A stretch of DNA of 12,683 nt. Source: Candidatus Hodarchaeota archaeon (GTDB lineage Archaea; Asgardarchaeota; Heimdallarchaeia; Hodarchaeales; Hodarchaeaceae). Shown piece by piece: positions 1 through 6,939 of this stretch (positions are counted from its first letter, which is position 1; every line of letters begins with the position of its first letter). The notes under the pieces were generated by a model, which saw only the letters and a list, made by a program, of their open reading frames with translations, made no database searches and had not been told where the DNA came from. A program made the position numbers and the translations under genes. The stretch lies in the NCBI GenBank assembly GCA_016839665.1, contig JAEOTU010000156.1, positions 1 to 12,683 of the forward strand, in the 5' to 3' direction.

Positions 1-543
1 AACTTAATAATCGGATTCGGAGCAGGTATGACAATAAAATTTTTTCCTATCTTTTTTATTAAGATCTATGTTCTCTCGCCAATAAGTGTACAATTAATCA
101 TGGGAGCAACCTCCATTCTTACAGGATTTACCAGTTTATTTGCTCAAAAATCATCCTTGAAAAGAGGAAGAGCAGAAATGATTTTTACTGTTCAAGCGAT
201 CGCTACAGCGTGTTTATTCATTATCTCTTTCTATCCTCCAATATTCATTTTAGTACCAATCTTTCTTGTCAGAGGATCTCTCATGAATGCTTCCCAACCT
301 CTCAGCCGTTCAATTTTAATGGATGTTGTTCCAAAGAAAAATAGAGGAAAAATTAATTCCTTGCAAGCGCTGGCTTGGGGGATGTTTTGGAATTTTTCTG
401 CTGCTATTGGTGGATTTTTAATCGGTCCAAGTAACAACTTTCGGTTATGTTTCTATGTTACAACTGGGCTTTATGTTGTTGGAACACTTATAATTTTAAT
501 AATAATCCCCTTCGTAGCCAAAGAAAAGCACGCGGTACACTAA
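1..543 (+). CDS. Major facilitator superfamily transporter, C-terminal half (5' end outside window)
   Basis: The frame is open from base 1, so the gene begins before the window; the ATG at 28 lies inside a membrane helix and is not the start. The roughly 180 visible residues form about six hydrophobic helices, which fits transmembrane segments 7-12 of a 12-helix MFS carrier in the cytoplasmic membrane. The first helix is glycine-rich (IIGFGAGM), as is usual for the first helix of the second MFS half. After the fourth visible helix comes a loop with SRSILMDVVPKKNRGK, which matches the acidic/basic cytoplasmic loop common to drug and sugar MFS carriers. The following helix carries GGFLIG. The tail is short and basic. 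The substrate cannot be told from this half. The gene converges on the DNA methyltransferase with a 30-base gap. Confidence 0.85.
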   Translation, partial: NLIIGFGAGMTIKFFPIFFIKIYVLSPISVQLIMGATSILTGFTSLFAQKSSLKRGRAEMIFTVQAIATACLFIISFYPPIFILVPIFLVRGSLMNASQPLSRSILMDVVPKKNRGKINSLQALAWGMFWNFSAAIGGFLIGPSNNFRLCFYVTTGLYVVGTLIILIIIPFVAKEKHAVH

Positions 544-548
544 AAAAA
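542..548 (-). terminator. Oligo-T terminator for the DNA methyltransferase gene
   Basis: A run of seven A on the plus strand reads as T7, preceded by GGG, on the minus strand, 26 bases after the methyltransferase stop. U-rich tracts are the usual archaeal termination signal. It overlaps the stop codon of the convergent transporter. No hairpin precedes it. Confidence 0.4.
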
Positions 549-573
549 CCCAGATTTCATTCGATTTCGCAAC

Positions 574-1395
574 TTATCTTTTTTCATTTAACCGCCATTT
601 AATTACTTCAACAAATTTAGGGTTTGCTTCGCAACCGATAAATGGCAGTGAATGATTCAAAGCAGAAATAAGGGTGGTTCCTGAGCCCACGAACCAATCA
701 GCAACAATATCTTTCGGGTGCGCGGTCATCTCAATACAACGATCAATAAGACGAAGGGGTTTTTGTGACCTGATCCAATACGATCTATCTGGGAATACCG
801 TTCGATATGATAATTCGTCTTTCTCTTTGTTGTTTGGTATGTCCCACACTGATCTTAGCTGCTTGTTTGGCTTTTTTAGGTTATCAAAAGAATAACTCGC
901 TTTTTTCATAGCTTCATAATTGTAATTCCATGAGTCAGATTTACTTAACCATAAAATGTTTTCATGGGAAGCTGTTAAACACTTCTTGGATAGATGAGGG
1001 AAAGCGTTTCGTTTAAACCAAATAATTTCATTAACGATCTTAAAATTGGATTGCAGCGCATAATAATTAATGATTCCAATATTGTGGTAGGTTCCACAAA
1101 AAAAAGCTGAACCTGTCGGTTTCAGGACTCGATAACTTTCTGTTAATACTTTTTCAATTAATGCACAATAGTCCTCAAAGGAAAACAGGTCCCATTCTTC
1201 ATTAATTATATCCCAATCTCCACCAAATCCGCTCAACTTGTCGATATTCTTCATGGAGAGCTTTTTTCCCTTTGAAATAGCATAAGGAGGATCCGTGATA
1301 ATGATATCAATAGAATTATCTGGTAAACGGGGGATAAATGTTAAACAATCTTCATTCTTAATTGAATTAATGGGTAGACTATTCTTCACAGTCAA
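574..1395 (-). CDS. Solitary beta-class DNA methyltransferase (probably N6-adenine)
   Basis: Transfers a methyl group from S-adenosylmethionine to an exocyclic amino group in DNA. The catalytic motif IV is TDPPY (DPPY at residues 35-38), close to the N terminus. The SAM-binding motif I, DWFVGSGTT, lies near the C terminus (residues 233-241). The order IV, then target recognition region, then I defines the beta class. DPPY usually means N6-adenine, although N4-cytosine is possible. SQKPL before motif I corresponds to the common TQKPL element. The length of 273 residues is normal. The start is a TTG at 1395 with a GTG two codons downstream at 1389; a stop lies directly upstream in frame, and the nearby ATG at 1407 is out of frame. 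No restriction endonuclease is visible beside it, so it looks like an orphan methylase, possibly acquired by transfer. The recognition sequence cannot be read from the protein. Confidence 0.9.
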   Translation of the reverse strand: MTVKNSLPINSIKNEDCLTFIPRLPDNSIDIIITDPPYAISKGKKLSMKNIDKLSGFGGDWDIINEEWDLFSFEDYCALIEKVLTESYRVLKPTGSAFFCGTYHNIGIINYYALQSNFKIVNEIIWFKRNAFPHLSKKCLTASHENILWLSKSDSWNYNYEAMKKASYSFDNLKKPNKQLRSVWDIPNNKEKDELSYRTVFPDRSYWIRSQKPLRLIDRCIEMTAHPKDIVADWFVGSGTTLISALNHSLPFIGCEANPKFVEVIKWRLNEKR

Positions 1396-1544
1396 TCAAT
1401 CCCATGAAATCTCTTTCCAGTTAGTTGTTAATTTATTAATAAAGAAAAATGCAGAAATTAAGTGATTTTTCACGCTAAATTCACCGATCAAGAGTCTAAG
1501 TTCTGCGTTAATCATGAATAGAGAAATATCCACGCATAAGAAAT

Positions 1545-1552
1545 ACTATTTA
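1545..1552 (+). promoter_or_regulatory. TATA-like box for the OsmC gene
   Basis: ACTATTTA preceded by AAGAAAT lies about 30 bases before the ATG at 1579. In archaea, transcription starts roughly 25-30 bases downstream of the TATA centre, so the mRNA would be leaderless or nearly so. That agrees with the absence of a Shine-Dalgarno sequence before this ATG. Confidence 0.4.
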
Positions 1553-1578
1553 CTAAGTTTTCAACGGAAATATTCGCC

Positions 1579-2019
1579 ATGATAGGATTAGAAGCTAAAA
1601 ATTTTGATGTGAAAACCACTGCAACCTGGGAAGAGAAAAAAAAGGGATATTTTGTCACAACTGAGTGGCCTGACCTTCTTCCTTTCAGTTGTCCTCCACC
1701 ATTTGGAGGGATTGATCGTCCTTCACCCGAGGATTTGTTTCTTGCAAGTATCGCAACTTGTACGTTAACTACCATTCTTCATATCTGTGATAGTCTTCAT
1801 ACCAAACCAGAGAGCCTTAATGTTACAACCTCGGCCACAGTCCAATATGACAAAAAAACAAACGATTTCATATTCTCAGCAATTACTTGTTCAATAAACA
1901 TCAAGGGTGACGGTTTTCTTCTGGAAAGAGCTTGTGAACTTATTCCTAAGTACTGCATTATTGGAAAGAACATCAAACCAAATGTAAATTATGATATTAA
2001 TATCAATGCGCCTCCTTAA
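1579..2019 (+). CDS. OsmC-family thiol-dependent peroxidase
   Basis: OsmC/Ohr proteins reduce organic hydroperoxides with a pair of cysteines in the cytoplasm. The diagnostic stretch PSPEDLFLASIATC ends in the first cysteine, C61. The second, C126, follows in the C-terminal helix as KYC. Length (146 residues) and spacing of the two cysteines fit the family closely. The N-terminal third is beta-rich (KTTATWEEKKKGYFV), as expected of the swapped-dimer fold. The segment before the second cysteine lacks the usual CPV context (KYCIIGKN here), so this belongs to the broader OsmC/YhfA-like group rather than classical Ohr. It is divergent from the DNA methyltransferase across about 180 bases. The next gene starts 12 bases after its stop and is likely co-transcribed. 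Confidence 0.88.
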   Translation: MIGLEAKNFDVKTTATWEEKKKGYFVTTEWPDLLPFSCPPPFGGIDRPSPEDLFLASIATCTLTTILHICDSLHTKPESLNVTTSATVQYDKKTNDFIFSAITCSINIKGDGFLLERACELIPKYCIIGKNIKPNVNYDININAPP

Positions 2020-2031
2020 CATCTGAATTAT

Positions 2032-2685
2032 ATGATAGAGTTGATTGTTATTCCCTCATTAGACCCATATATCAAGGAAATTACTGCCCCTGCAAGAACG
2101 AAGGTTAGCGTACTAATCTCAAGTTATTCTACATCGAAATCAACTAAAGATGAACGAGTTATTCTTAAACAAGAAGATATGAAAGTCTCAAGGCTTCAGT
2201 CTACGGATGTAGTTGAGCCAAAACAGCTATACATAATTCTTGAACGACACACTTGGCGAATAACTTCAAAATTTTTGTCAAGTAGCAAAAAGGAACTATA
2301 TCGAGGAGGTTCTTACAACATGGAGGAGATTCTTCTTAATAAATCCCTCCAAAAGATAGCTAAAAAAAGGAAAGAACAAGGAGAATCAGTTTTATTTGAT
2401 CTTTTCACAGAATTTCTTAATATGGCATCCCAACCTGTCTACAAAGACACTAAGAAAAAAGAAATTCGGACAATAATGTGTAGAATTGCACTCCAAATTC
2501 TAGCTTGTTTTCTTCAATCAGCCTCTGAAATAGAACTTACAGAAGTAACTGAAGAGATTCAAAATATTAGATCGCAACCTCCAGTGATACCACGACCAGG
2601 GGGATTCTGTATGCTGAGTTCTTGGATAATTTTATTGTGGGGAGGAATTTTAGCTGGGATAGGTTTTATTTCATCTTTACTTTGA
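2032..2685 (+). CDS. Unrecognised protein with C-terminal membrane anchor
   Basis: I do not recognise this family. The 217 residues fall into a polar, beta-leaning N-terminal part (1-95), a charged helical part (97-180; KSLQKIAKKRKEQGES, then a helix with MCRIALQILACFL), a proline-rich hinge (QPPVIPRPGGF) and one strongly hydrophobic helix running to the C terminus (about 194-217). There is no signal peptide, so the layout is that of a tail-anchored protein with its bulk in the cytoplasm. The ATG at 2032 lies 12 bases after the OsmC stop. An in-frame ATG at 2320 is preceded by a far better ribosome binding site, so a 121-residue product is an alternative or additional form. Stop is TGA. Confidence 0.6.
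   Translation: MIELIVIPSLDPYIKEITAPARTKVSVLISSYSTSKSTKDERVILKQEDMKVSRLQSTDVVEPKQLYIILERHTWRITSKFLSSSKKELYRGGSYNMEEILLNKSLQKIAKKRKEQGESVLFDLFTEFLNMASQPVYKDTKKKEIRTIMCRIALQILACFLQSASEIELTEVTEEIQNIRSQPPVIPRPGGFCMLSSWIILLWGGILAGIGFISSLL
2305..2310 (+). promoter_or_regulatory. Strong internal Shine-Dalgarno before ATG 2320
   Basis: GGAGGT, within GAGGAGGT, sits nine bases before an in-frame ATG at codon 97 of the tail-anchored protein gene. It is the best Shine-Dalgarno match I see in the window, while the annotated start at 2032 has none. It may direct synthesis of a shorter 121-residue protein, or it may be chance use of Arg-Gly-Gly codons. Confidence 0.35.
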
Positions 2686-2721
2686 TAATAAAGAAATTTA
2701 AAATAAAATAGGCTGAAATCC

Positions 2722-2727
2722 TTTTTT
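2722..2727 (+). terminator. Oligo-T tract after the tail-anchored protein gene
   Basis: Six T in a row occur 37 bases after the stop at 2685, in an otherwise A-rich intergenic stretch. This is consistent with an archaeal U-tract terminator separating the OsmC pair from the next gene. No hairpin is seen. Confidence 0.3.
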
Positions 2728-2788
2728 GTCATTCCAAGATTTTCAAAAATAAATTCAAAAGAAAGAATACAACTTCCCCCTTCTAAGA

Positions 2789-2797
2789 TTATTTAAA
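2789..2797 (+). promoter_or_regulatory. TATA-like box for the secreted protein gene
   Basis: TTATTTAAA is centred about 35 bases before the ATG at 2828. A transcript would start near 2820, downstream of the TTG at 2810. This supports ATG 2828 rather than TTG 2810 as the true start, with a leader of only a few bases. Confidence 0.45.
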
Positions 2798-2827
2798 CAA
2801 AACTTAGATTTGGCTATATTGGTTGAT

Positions 2828-3739
2828 ATGAAAGCTGGAATTCAACGACGATCGAATGTAATTTTTTGTCTGATGTTATTATCAATTATTCTGTTCTTTC
2901 CTCTTTGTTTCTCAAGTGCCTCCAATGCTTCATATGGAGTTAATACTGGTGATTCTTGGATTTTTCTTGTGAAAAAAGCAAATCGTTATTTTGAATATTC
3001 TTTTGGAAACCTCGATTTTACGTCTTCTACGCAAGGTTATCAGTTAGGGGATTCATTAGTTCCTTTAGATGAGGAAATTCAGTTAAAAATTCTCTCGATT
3101 GACTCCACAGCTCCAGAAACTATTTTATATCAAGTGAGCTCTACCAATAATTCAGTAACTGTCAATAGGTCAACTTTAACTTCAATGATTGAGAATAATT
3201 TGCAAGAATCCCTTGGTCAGAGCGTTTTAGGAGAAGGATATAATTTTCTGGAAAGTGATTCAGGGATTAGTGTGGGTAACTGGGTCTTTATTGTACCCGT
3301 AAATTTATCGTGGTCCTCATTGATAAAGGAATGGAATAAATCAGTTTCCTCATTACCAGGTGCCTTGGAAGGTTTAGATACAATTCTGGAGCTGGATGCT
3401 GATAATAATGAGAAATACTATCAAATGTGGATAAAATACAATGGAACAATGCTTAACAGTACGATGGGAATTGATTTTTTATTTACTTACACAGCTAATT
3501 TCATGTGGGAAAAAAGCACGGGAGTACTTCTAGCATACGAAATATCAACACACATGACTGGAAAATATGAACAAACTTTTAATGCAAATTTTGCTCTGAA
3601 CCTAAAGCTAGAGCGTAGTGATTTGAATGAAGTGTTGAATGAAAATACTGAAGCAACCCCTGGATTTGAAGTGATAATCGTATTATCAGGGTTGATAACT
3701 TTAATAGCTTGTCGATGTCATTTCCAGAGACGCTTTTGA
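2828..3739 (+). CDS. Secreted or surface protein with signal peptide and PGF-type C-terminal anchor
   Basis: Family not recognised. Starting at ATG 2828 gives 303 residues: a basic N terminus (KAGIQRRS), a hydrophobic signal core (about 11-28) and a small-residue region (SSASNA) where cleavage is likely. The mature part is beta-rich and carries many N-glycosylation sequons (NAS, NNS, NRS, NLS, NKS, NGT, NST), fitting an extracellular location. Blocks such as GVNTGDSWIF and WEKSTGVLLAYE resemble repeat-like beta domains seen in archaeal surface proteins. The C terminus is TPGFE, a hydrophobic helix, then a basic end (CRCHFQRRF), the three-part pattern of PGF-CTERM or archaeosortase-type signals; PGF is at residues 278-280. 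A TTG at 2810 would add six residues but lies upstream of the expected transcript start. Stop is TGA; T-rich tracts follow. Confidence 0.72.
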   Translation: MKAGIQRRSNVIFCLMLLSIILFFPLCFSSASNASYGVNTGDSWIFLVKKANRYFEYSFGNLDFTSSTQGYQLGDSLVPLDEEIQLKILSIDSTAPETILYQVSSTNNSVTVNRSTLTSMIENNLQESLGQSVLGEGYNFLESDSGISVGNWVFIVPVNLSWSSLIKEWNKSVSSLPGALEGLDTILELDADNNEKYYQMWIKYNGTMLNSTMGIDFLFTYTANFMWEKSTGVLLAYEISTHMTGKYEQTFNANFALNLKLERSDLNEVLNENTEATPGFEVIIVLSGLITLIACRCHFQRRF

Positions 3740-3753
3740 GTTTCAAAATATTC

Positions 3754-3772
3754 TTTTTTCGTAAATTTTTTT
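3754..3772 (+). terminator. Double oligo-T terminator
   Basis: Runs of T6 (3754-3759) and T7 (3766-3772) occur 15-33 bases after the stop of the secreted protein gene. Paired U-tracts without a hairpin are a typical archaeal intrinsic terminator. They separate this gene from the oxidoreductase downstream. Confidence 0.5.
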
Positions 3773-3808
3773 CAACTTCACTTCTATTACCATAATTAAT
3801 GCATCCTG

Positions 3809-5233
3809 ATGGATGTGATTATGTTAGATTCAGATAAATGTATAACAGCTGTGTTAATCGGAGCGGGAAATCGAGGGAAGGATGTTTACGGTCAATATGC
3901 TCTGGATCATCCTGAAGAAATTAAAATTGTAGCAGTAGCGGAACCACACCCCACTCGTCGAGAACAATTTGCCCGAGCTCATTCCATCCCTTCCACACAT
4001 CAATATAACTCTTGGGAAGATTTATTAAAATCGAAAATCGCCGATGCTGCCTTCATTTGTACCCAAGACCAGATGCACACTCAACCAGCGTTACAAGCGT
4101 TAAACCTCGGTTACCATGTGTTGTTAGAGAAGCCCATGGCCACCAAACTAGATGAAAGCATATTGTTGACTAAAACAGCGGAAGAACTTGGCCAACAACT
4201 ACGCATAGCACATGTACTACGATATACAAACTTCTTTAAAACAATCTACGATATTATCCAGTCTGGAAAATTAGGAGAAATTATTACGATCGACCATAGG
4301 GAAAATGTTTCCTATTGGCATATGGCCCATTCTTTTGTCCGTGGTAATTGGGCAAAAGAGAATACATCTAGCCCAATGATTCTCGCAAAATCTTGTCATG
4401 ATTTAGACATTCTCTATTGGTTTGTAGGAAAAAAACCTTGTAATATCAGCTCCTTCGGAACACTCACACATTTTAAAGCAGAAAATGCCCCTGAAGGTGC
4501 TACTAAACGGTGTTTAGACGGTTGTCCAGCAGCTAAATCATGTAAATACTACGCACCCCGGATCTATATTGATATTATACCCTTGTTACGTATTGCGCAG
4601 ATTGGTATGACTGGGAAAACAAGTTTTATTGCAAATTTAGCATTAGAACATCCACATTTATTCGAAAAATTGAAAAAATTAATACCTCCTTTTCGTCAGG
4701 TTGAGGATTATAAGGATTGGCCGGTTTCAACAATAACTGAAGATTTATCTCCTCAAGGAAAATGGGATGCTCTAAAAACCAACTCATATGGAAGATGTGT
4801 CTATTTTTCAGATAATGATGTCGTTGATCATCAAGTCGTAATCATTGAGTTTGAAAATGGTACTACTGCAACTTTTACCATGCACGGTCATTCCCACACT
4901 GAAGGGCGCACAATCAGGGTTGATGGTTCGAAAGGAACTCTAATAGGAGAATTTTTAACCATTGGTGAGAGATTAACTTTTTATGATCATTTAAGTGAGT
5001 CAGAAGAGATTTTAATTGATCGAAAAATGCAATTGGACGCTGCTAGTGGTCACGGAGGAGGCGATCCAGAGTTAATAAATTCATTTATCAATTCATTAAG
5101 ACTAGGCACGGAAGAACCCTTAACTAGCGCAAAAGCTTCATTAGAAAGTCATTTGATGGCTTTCGCAGCTGAAGAAGCACGATTAACAAAAACTGTCATC
5201 AATATGAAAGAATTCAGGAACCGATTTAAGTAA
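3809..5233 (+). CDS. Gfo/Idh/MocA-family NAD(P)-dependent oxidoreductase
   Basis: Members oxidise or reduce a hydroxyl of sugars, inositols and related compounds with NAD(P). The N-terminal Rossmann fold shows LIGAGNRG (residues 17-23), an acidic end of strand two (AEPHP), and the EKPMA element (107-111) with the family lysine. SCHDLDILYWF (195-205) carries the histidine/aspartate region usually near the substrate. The C-terminal domain ends with GGGDPELINSFI. At 474 residues it is longer than the usual 330-400. The additions include a cysteine cluster, C235, C239 and C245 (CLDGCPAAKSCKYYAP), seen in one subgroup of the family and possibly metal-binding. ATG 3821 is an alternative start four codons in. 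The substrate is unknown. No oligo-T tract separates it from the corrinoid operon 144 bases downstream, so read-through is possible. Confidence 0.88.
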   Translation: MDVIMLDSDKCITAVLIGAGNRGKDVYGQYALDHPEEIKIVAVAEPHPTRREQFARAHSIPSTHQYNSWEDLLKSKIADAAFICTQDQMHTQPALQALNLGYHVLLEKPMATKLDESILLTKTAEELGQQLRIAHVLRYTNFFKTIYDIIQSGKLGEIITIDHRENVSYWHMAHSFVRGNWAKENTSSPMILAKSCHDLDILYWFVGKKPCNISSFGTLTHFKAENAPEGATKRCLDGCPAAKSCKYYAPRIYIDIIPLLRIAQIGMTGKTSFIANLALEHPHLFEKLKKLIPPFRQVEDYKDWPVSTITEDLSPQGKWDALKTNSYGRCVYFSDNDVVDHQVVIIEFENGTTATFTMHGHSHTEGRTIRVDGSKGTLIGEFLTIGERLTFYDHLSESEEILIDRKMQLDAASGHGGGDPELINSFINSLRLGTEEPLTSAKASLESHLMAFAAEEARLTKTVINMKEFRNRFK

Positions 5234-5247
5234 TTAAGAATTCTTAA
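5234..5247 (+). repeat. Perfect 14-base palindrome after the oxidoreductase stop
   Basis: TTAAGAATTCTTAA begins directly after the TAA stop and is a perfect inverted repeat. An 8-base palindrome, AAGATCTT, follows at once. It could be a dimeric regulator site upstream of the corrinoid operon, or chance in AT-rich DNA. Confidence 0.35.
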
Positions 5248-5367
5248 AAGATCTTGAAATTCTTGACTGATGAAAATTTACAAAAGCTAAATAGTTAGGC
5301 TACATATCACTCATATCCCGTTGTGAAATCTTAAAGGTAAACCAATTTTCTGATATTTATCGAAAAC

Positions 5368-5371
5368 GGTG
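5368..5371 (+). promoter_or_regulatory. Ribosome binding site deciding the corrinoid protein start
   Basis: GGTG lies six bases before ATG 5378 and matches part of the archaeal anti-Shine-Dalgarno. It overlaps the in-frame GTG at 5369, which makes that GTG part of the binding site rather than the start. Confidence 0.45.
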
Positions 5372-5377
5372 CTTAAA

Positions 5378-6019
5378 ATGGATATCTACGAAGAAATGGC
5401 AAAAAGTGTAGTAGAACTTGAGATGGAGAAAGCTAAAACATTAGCACAAGAAGCGATTGATAAGAAGCTCCCTTTACTTGAGGCGATTGAAAAGGGGTTT
5501 GGTGAAGGTATCAAGAGAGTAGGTGATTTATGGGATGCTGGTGAGTTTTTTCTTCCAGAGCTCATGAGAGGGGCTCAAGTGATGCAAGAGGCGATAGATA
5601 TCATAACACCTCATCTGGAAGAAGCTGGAGTAAAAAGAGAGACGAAAGGTAAAATTGTGATGGCAACTATAGAAGGAGATATCCACACGATCGGGAAGAC
5701 CATCGTCGCAACCATGTTAAAAGCAAATGGTTTTGAGGTTATTGATTTAGGCGCAGATGTTAAAGCAGAAAGGATTATAGCTGAAGCTGAAAAACAACAA
5801 GCTAATCTCATCGGAGTATCAGCTTTACTAACAACCACAATGATGGGCCAAAAGAAAGTAATCGAGTTACTTGAACAACAGGGTAAGAGAGACAAATTCA
5901 AAGTAATGCTCGGGGGTGCCCCTGTAACAGCCAAATGGGTGGAAGAATGCAAAGCTGATGGGTACGCAGAAAATGCAGTAGCTGCCGTTACTACTGCAAA
6001 GACTCTACTGGGATTATAA
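5378..6019 (+). CDS. Corrinoid (B12)-binding methyl carrier protein, MtbC/MttC/MtgC type
   Basis: Carries a methyl group on cobalt between a substrate-specific methyltransferase and an acceptor methyltransferase. Counting from ATG 5378 (213 residues), residues 1-85 are the helical cap domain (B12-binding_2). Residues 93-213 are the Rossmann-like cobalamin domain with GDIHTIG: D101, H103 and G106 form the DxHxxG motif, whose histidine is the lower axial ligand of cobalt. SALL (from S148) and LGGAPV (GG at 179-180) bind the nucleotide tail. Length and layout match the stand-alone carriers of methylamine and glycine-betaine systems. A GTG at 5369 would add three residues, but it overlaps the likely ribosome binding site. 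It is the first gene of a unit with the homocysteine methyltransferase (29-base gap) and the MttB protein. Confidence 0.95.
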   Translation: MDIYEEMAKSVVELEMEKAKTLAQEAIDKKLPLLEAIEKGFGEGIKRVGDLWDAGEFFLPELMRGAQVMQEAIDIITPHLEEAGVKRETKGKIVMATIEGDIHTIGKTIVATMLKANGFEVIDLGADVKAERIIAEAEKQQANLIGVSALLTTTMMGQKKVIELLEQQGKRDKFKVMLGGAPVTAKWVEECKADGYAENAVAAVTTAKTLLGL

Positions 6020-6048
6020 TAAATATTTCAAAAGCAAAGGGATTAATC

Positions 6049-6936
6049 ATGGATTTTCTCTCTCTCTTGAAGAAAAAAGAAATTCTACTTTTTGATGGGG
6101 CATTGGGAACCGAACTAATGCGTAGAGGCATCAACCCTGGGGATCTTCCTGATAAATGGAATCTAGATAAACCTGAAATCATTCGAGAGATCTTTGAACA
6201 ATATTACACAGCAGGGAGTGATTTAGTACAAACAGCCACATTTCGAGCAAATGGAGTCGCGTTAAAACGATATGAGATGGAGCATCTTTTCGAAGAGATC
6301 AATAGAAAATCTGGTAAGATCCTACGAAGCGTTTGTCCTTCAGAAAAGTGTGTGATCGGTGATATTGGACCTAGTGGAGAATTTCTCCCCCCTGTAGGTA
6401 AAGCATCCATCAATGATATAAAAAAGGGATTTCAGGAACAAGCTCAGTATTTAGAACCTTTCGTGGATGCTTGGCATCTTGAAACATTTTCCGATTTGCA
6501 GGAAATGAAAGCTGCGATTCTAGCTGTCCAAATTGAATCGAATAAGCCTATAATTGCTAGTATGACTTATAATAAGACTCCAAAAGGATTTTTTACAGTG
6601 ATGGGTAATTCAGTAGTCGATTGTGTTTCTGAAATCATCAATTCGGGGGTGACAGTAGTTGGTTCTAATTGTACACTTGGTAGTGATGATTTCATTGAAC
6701 TAGTAAGAGTCTTAAGAACTGTAGCACCTGAAATACCTCTCTCATTAAAACCAAATGCTGGACAGCCAGAATTACAAAATGGAGTGACAATCTACAAACA
6801 AGAACCAAAGGATTTTGCTAAGGATATGAAAGAAATTCTAAAATATGACGGCCAGATTATTGGAGGCTGTTGTGGGACTGGACCAACCCATATTCAATTG
6901 CTTCGTAGAATTATTGATGAACTCACAGGAGGGTAA
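6049..6936 (+). CDS. Zinc-dependent homocysteine S-methyltransferase family protein
   Basis: Hcy-binding TIM-barrel enzyme that activates homocysteine thiol on zinc and methylates it to methionine. The hallmarks are all present: DGALGTEL (residues 16-23), HLETFSD (143-149), GSNC with zinc ligand C208, and GGCCGT with ligands C274 and C275. The length of 295 residues equals the Hcy domain alone, as in BHMT, MmuM or the first module of MetH, with no fused B12 or folate domain. It lies between the corrinoid protein and the MttB protein, so the natural methyl donor would be the methylated corrinoid, as in MetH. The start is ATG 6049 with AAAGGG seven bases upstream. The stop is three bases before the next ATG, and the ribosome site of mttB lies within its last codons. 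It could instead use S-methylmethionine or betaine directly, but the operon argues otherwise. Confidence 0.9.
   Translation: MDFLSLLKKKEILLFDGALGTELMRRGINPGDLPDKWNLDKPEIIREIFEQYYTAGSDLVQTATFRANGVALKRYEMEHLFEEINRKSGKILRSVCPSEKCVIGDIGPSGEFLPPVGKASINDIKKGFQEQAQYLEPFVDAWHLETFSDLQEMKAAILAVQIESNKPIIASMTYNKTPKGFFTVMGNSVVDCVSEIINSGVTVVGSNCTLGSDDFIELVRVLRTVAPEIPLSLKPNAGQPELQNGVTIYKQEPKDFAKDMKEILKYDGQIIGGCCGTGPTHIQLLRRIIDELTGG
6928..6933 (+). promoter_or_regulatory. Ribosome binding site of the MttB-family gene
   Basis: GGAGGG ends six bases before ATG 6940 and is embedded in the last Gly-Gly codons of the homocysteine methyltransferase gene. It fixes the MttB start and suggests translational coupling. 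Confidence 0.65.
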
Positions 6937-6939
6937 CAT

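Noticed and set aside
1396..1578. Possible small gene or RNA between the methylase and OsmC
   Set aside because: The 183 bases are AT-rich, with promoter-like elements on both strands but no convincing frame or stable fold that I can see.
2810..2827. TTG at 2810 as start of the secreted protein
   Set aside because: The TATA-like box at 2789 would place the transcript start downstream of it, and ATG 2828 gives a normal signal peptide with a basic N terminus.
5369..5377. GTG at 5369 as start of the corrinoid protein
   Set aside because: The GTG overlaps a GGTG that is well spaced as ribosome site for ATG 5378, and the family usually begins at the point given by that ATG.
5611..5952. Long open minus-strand frame inside the corrinoid protein gene
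   Set aside because: It lies wholly within a well-recognised gene on the other strand and has no domain signal. The same applies to the other overlapping frames in the methylase, MttB and dehydrogenase genes.
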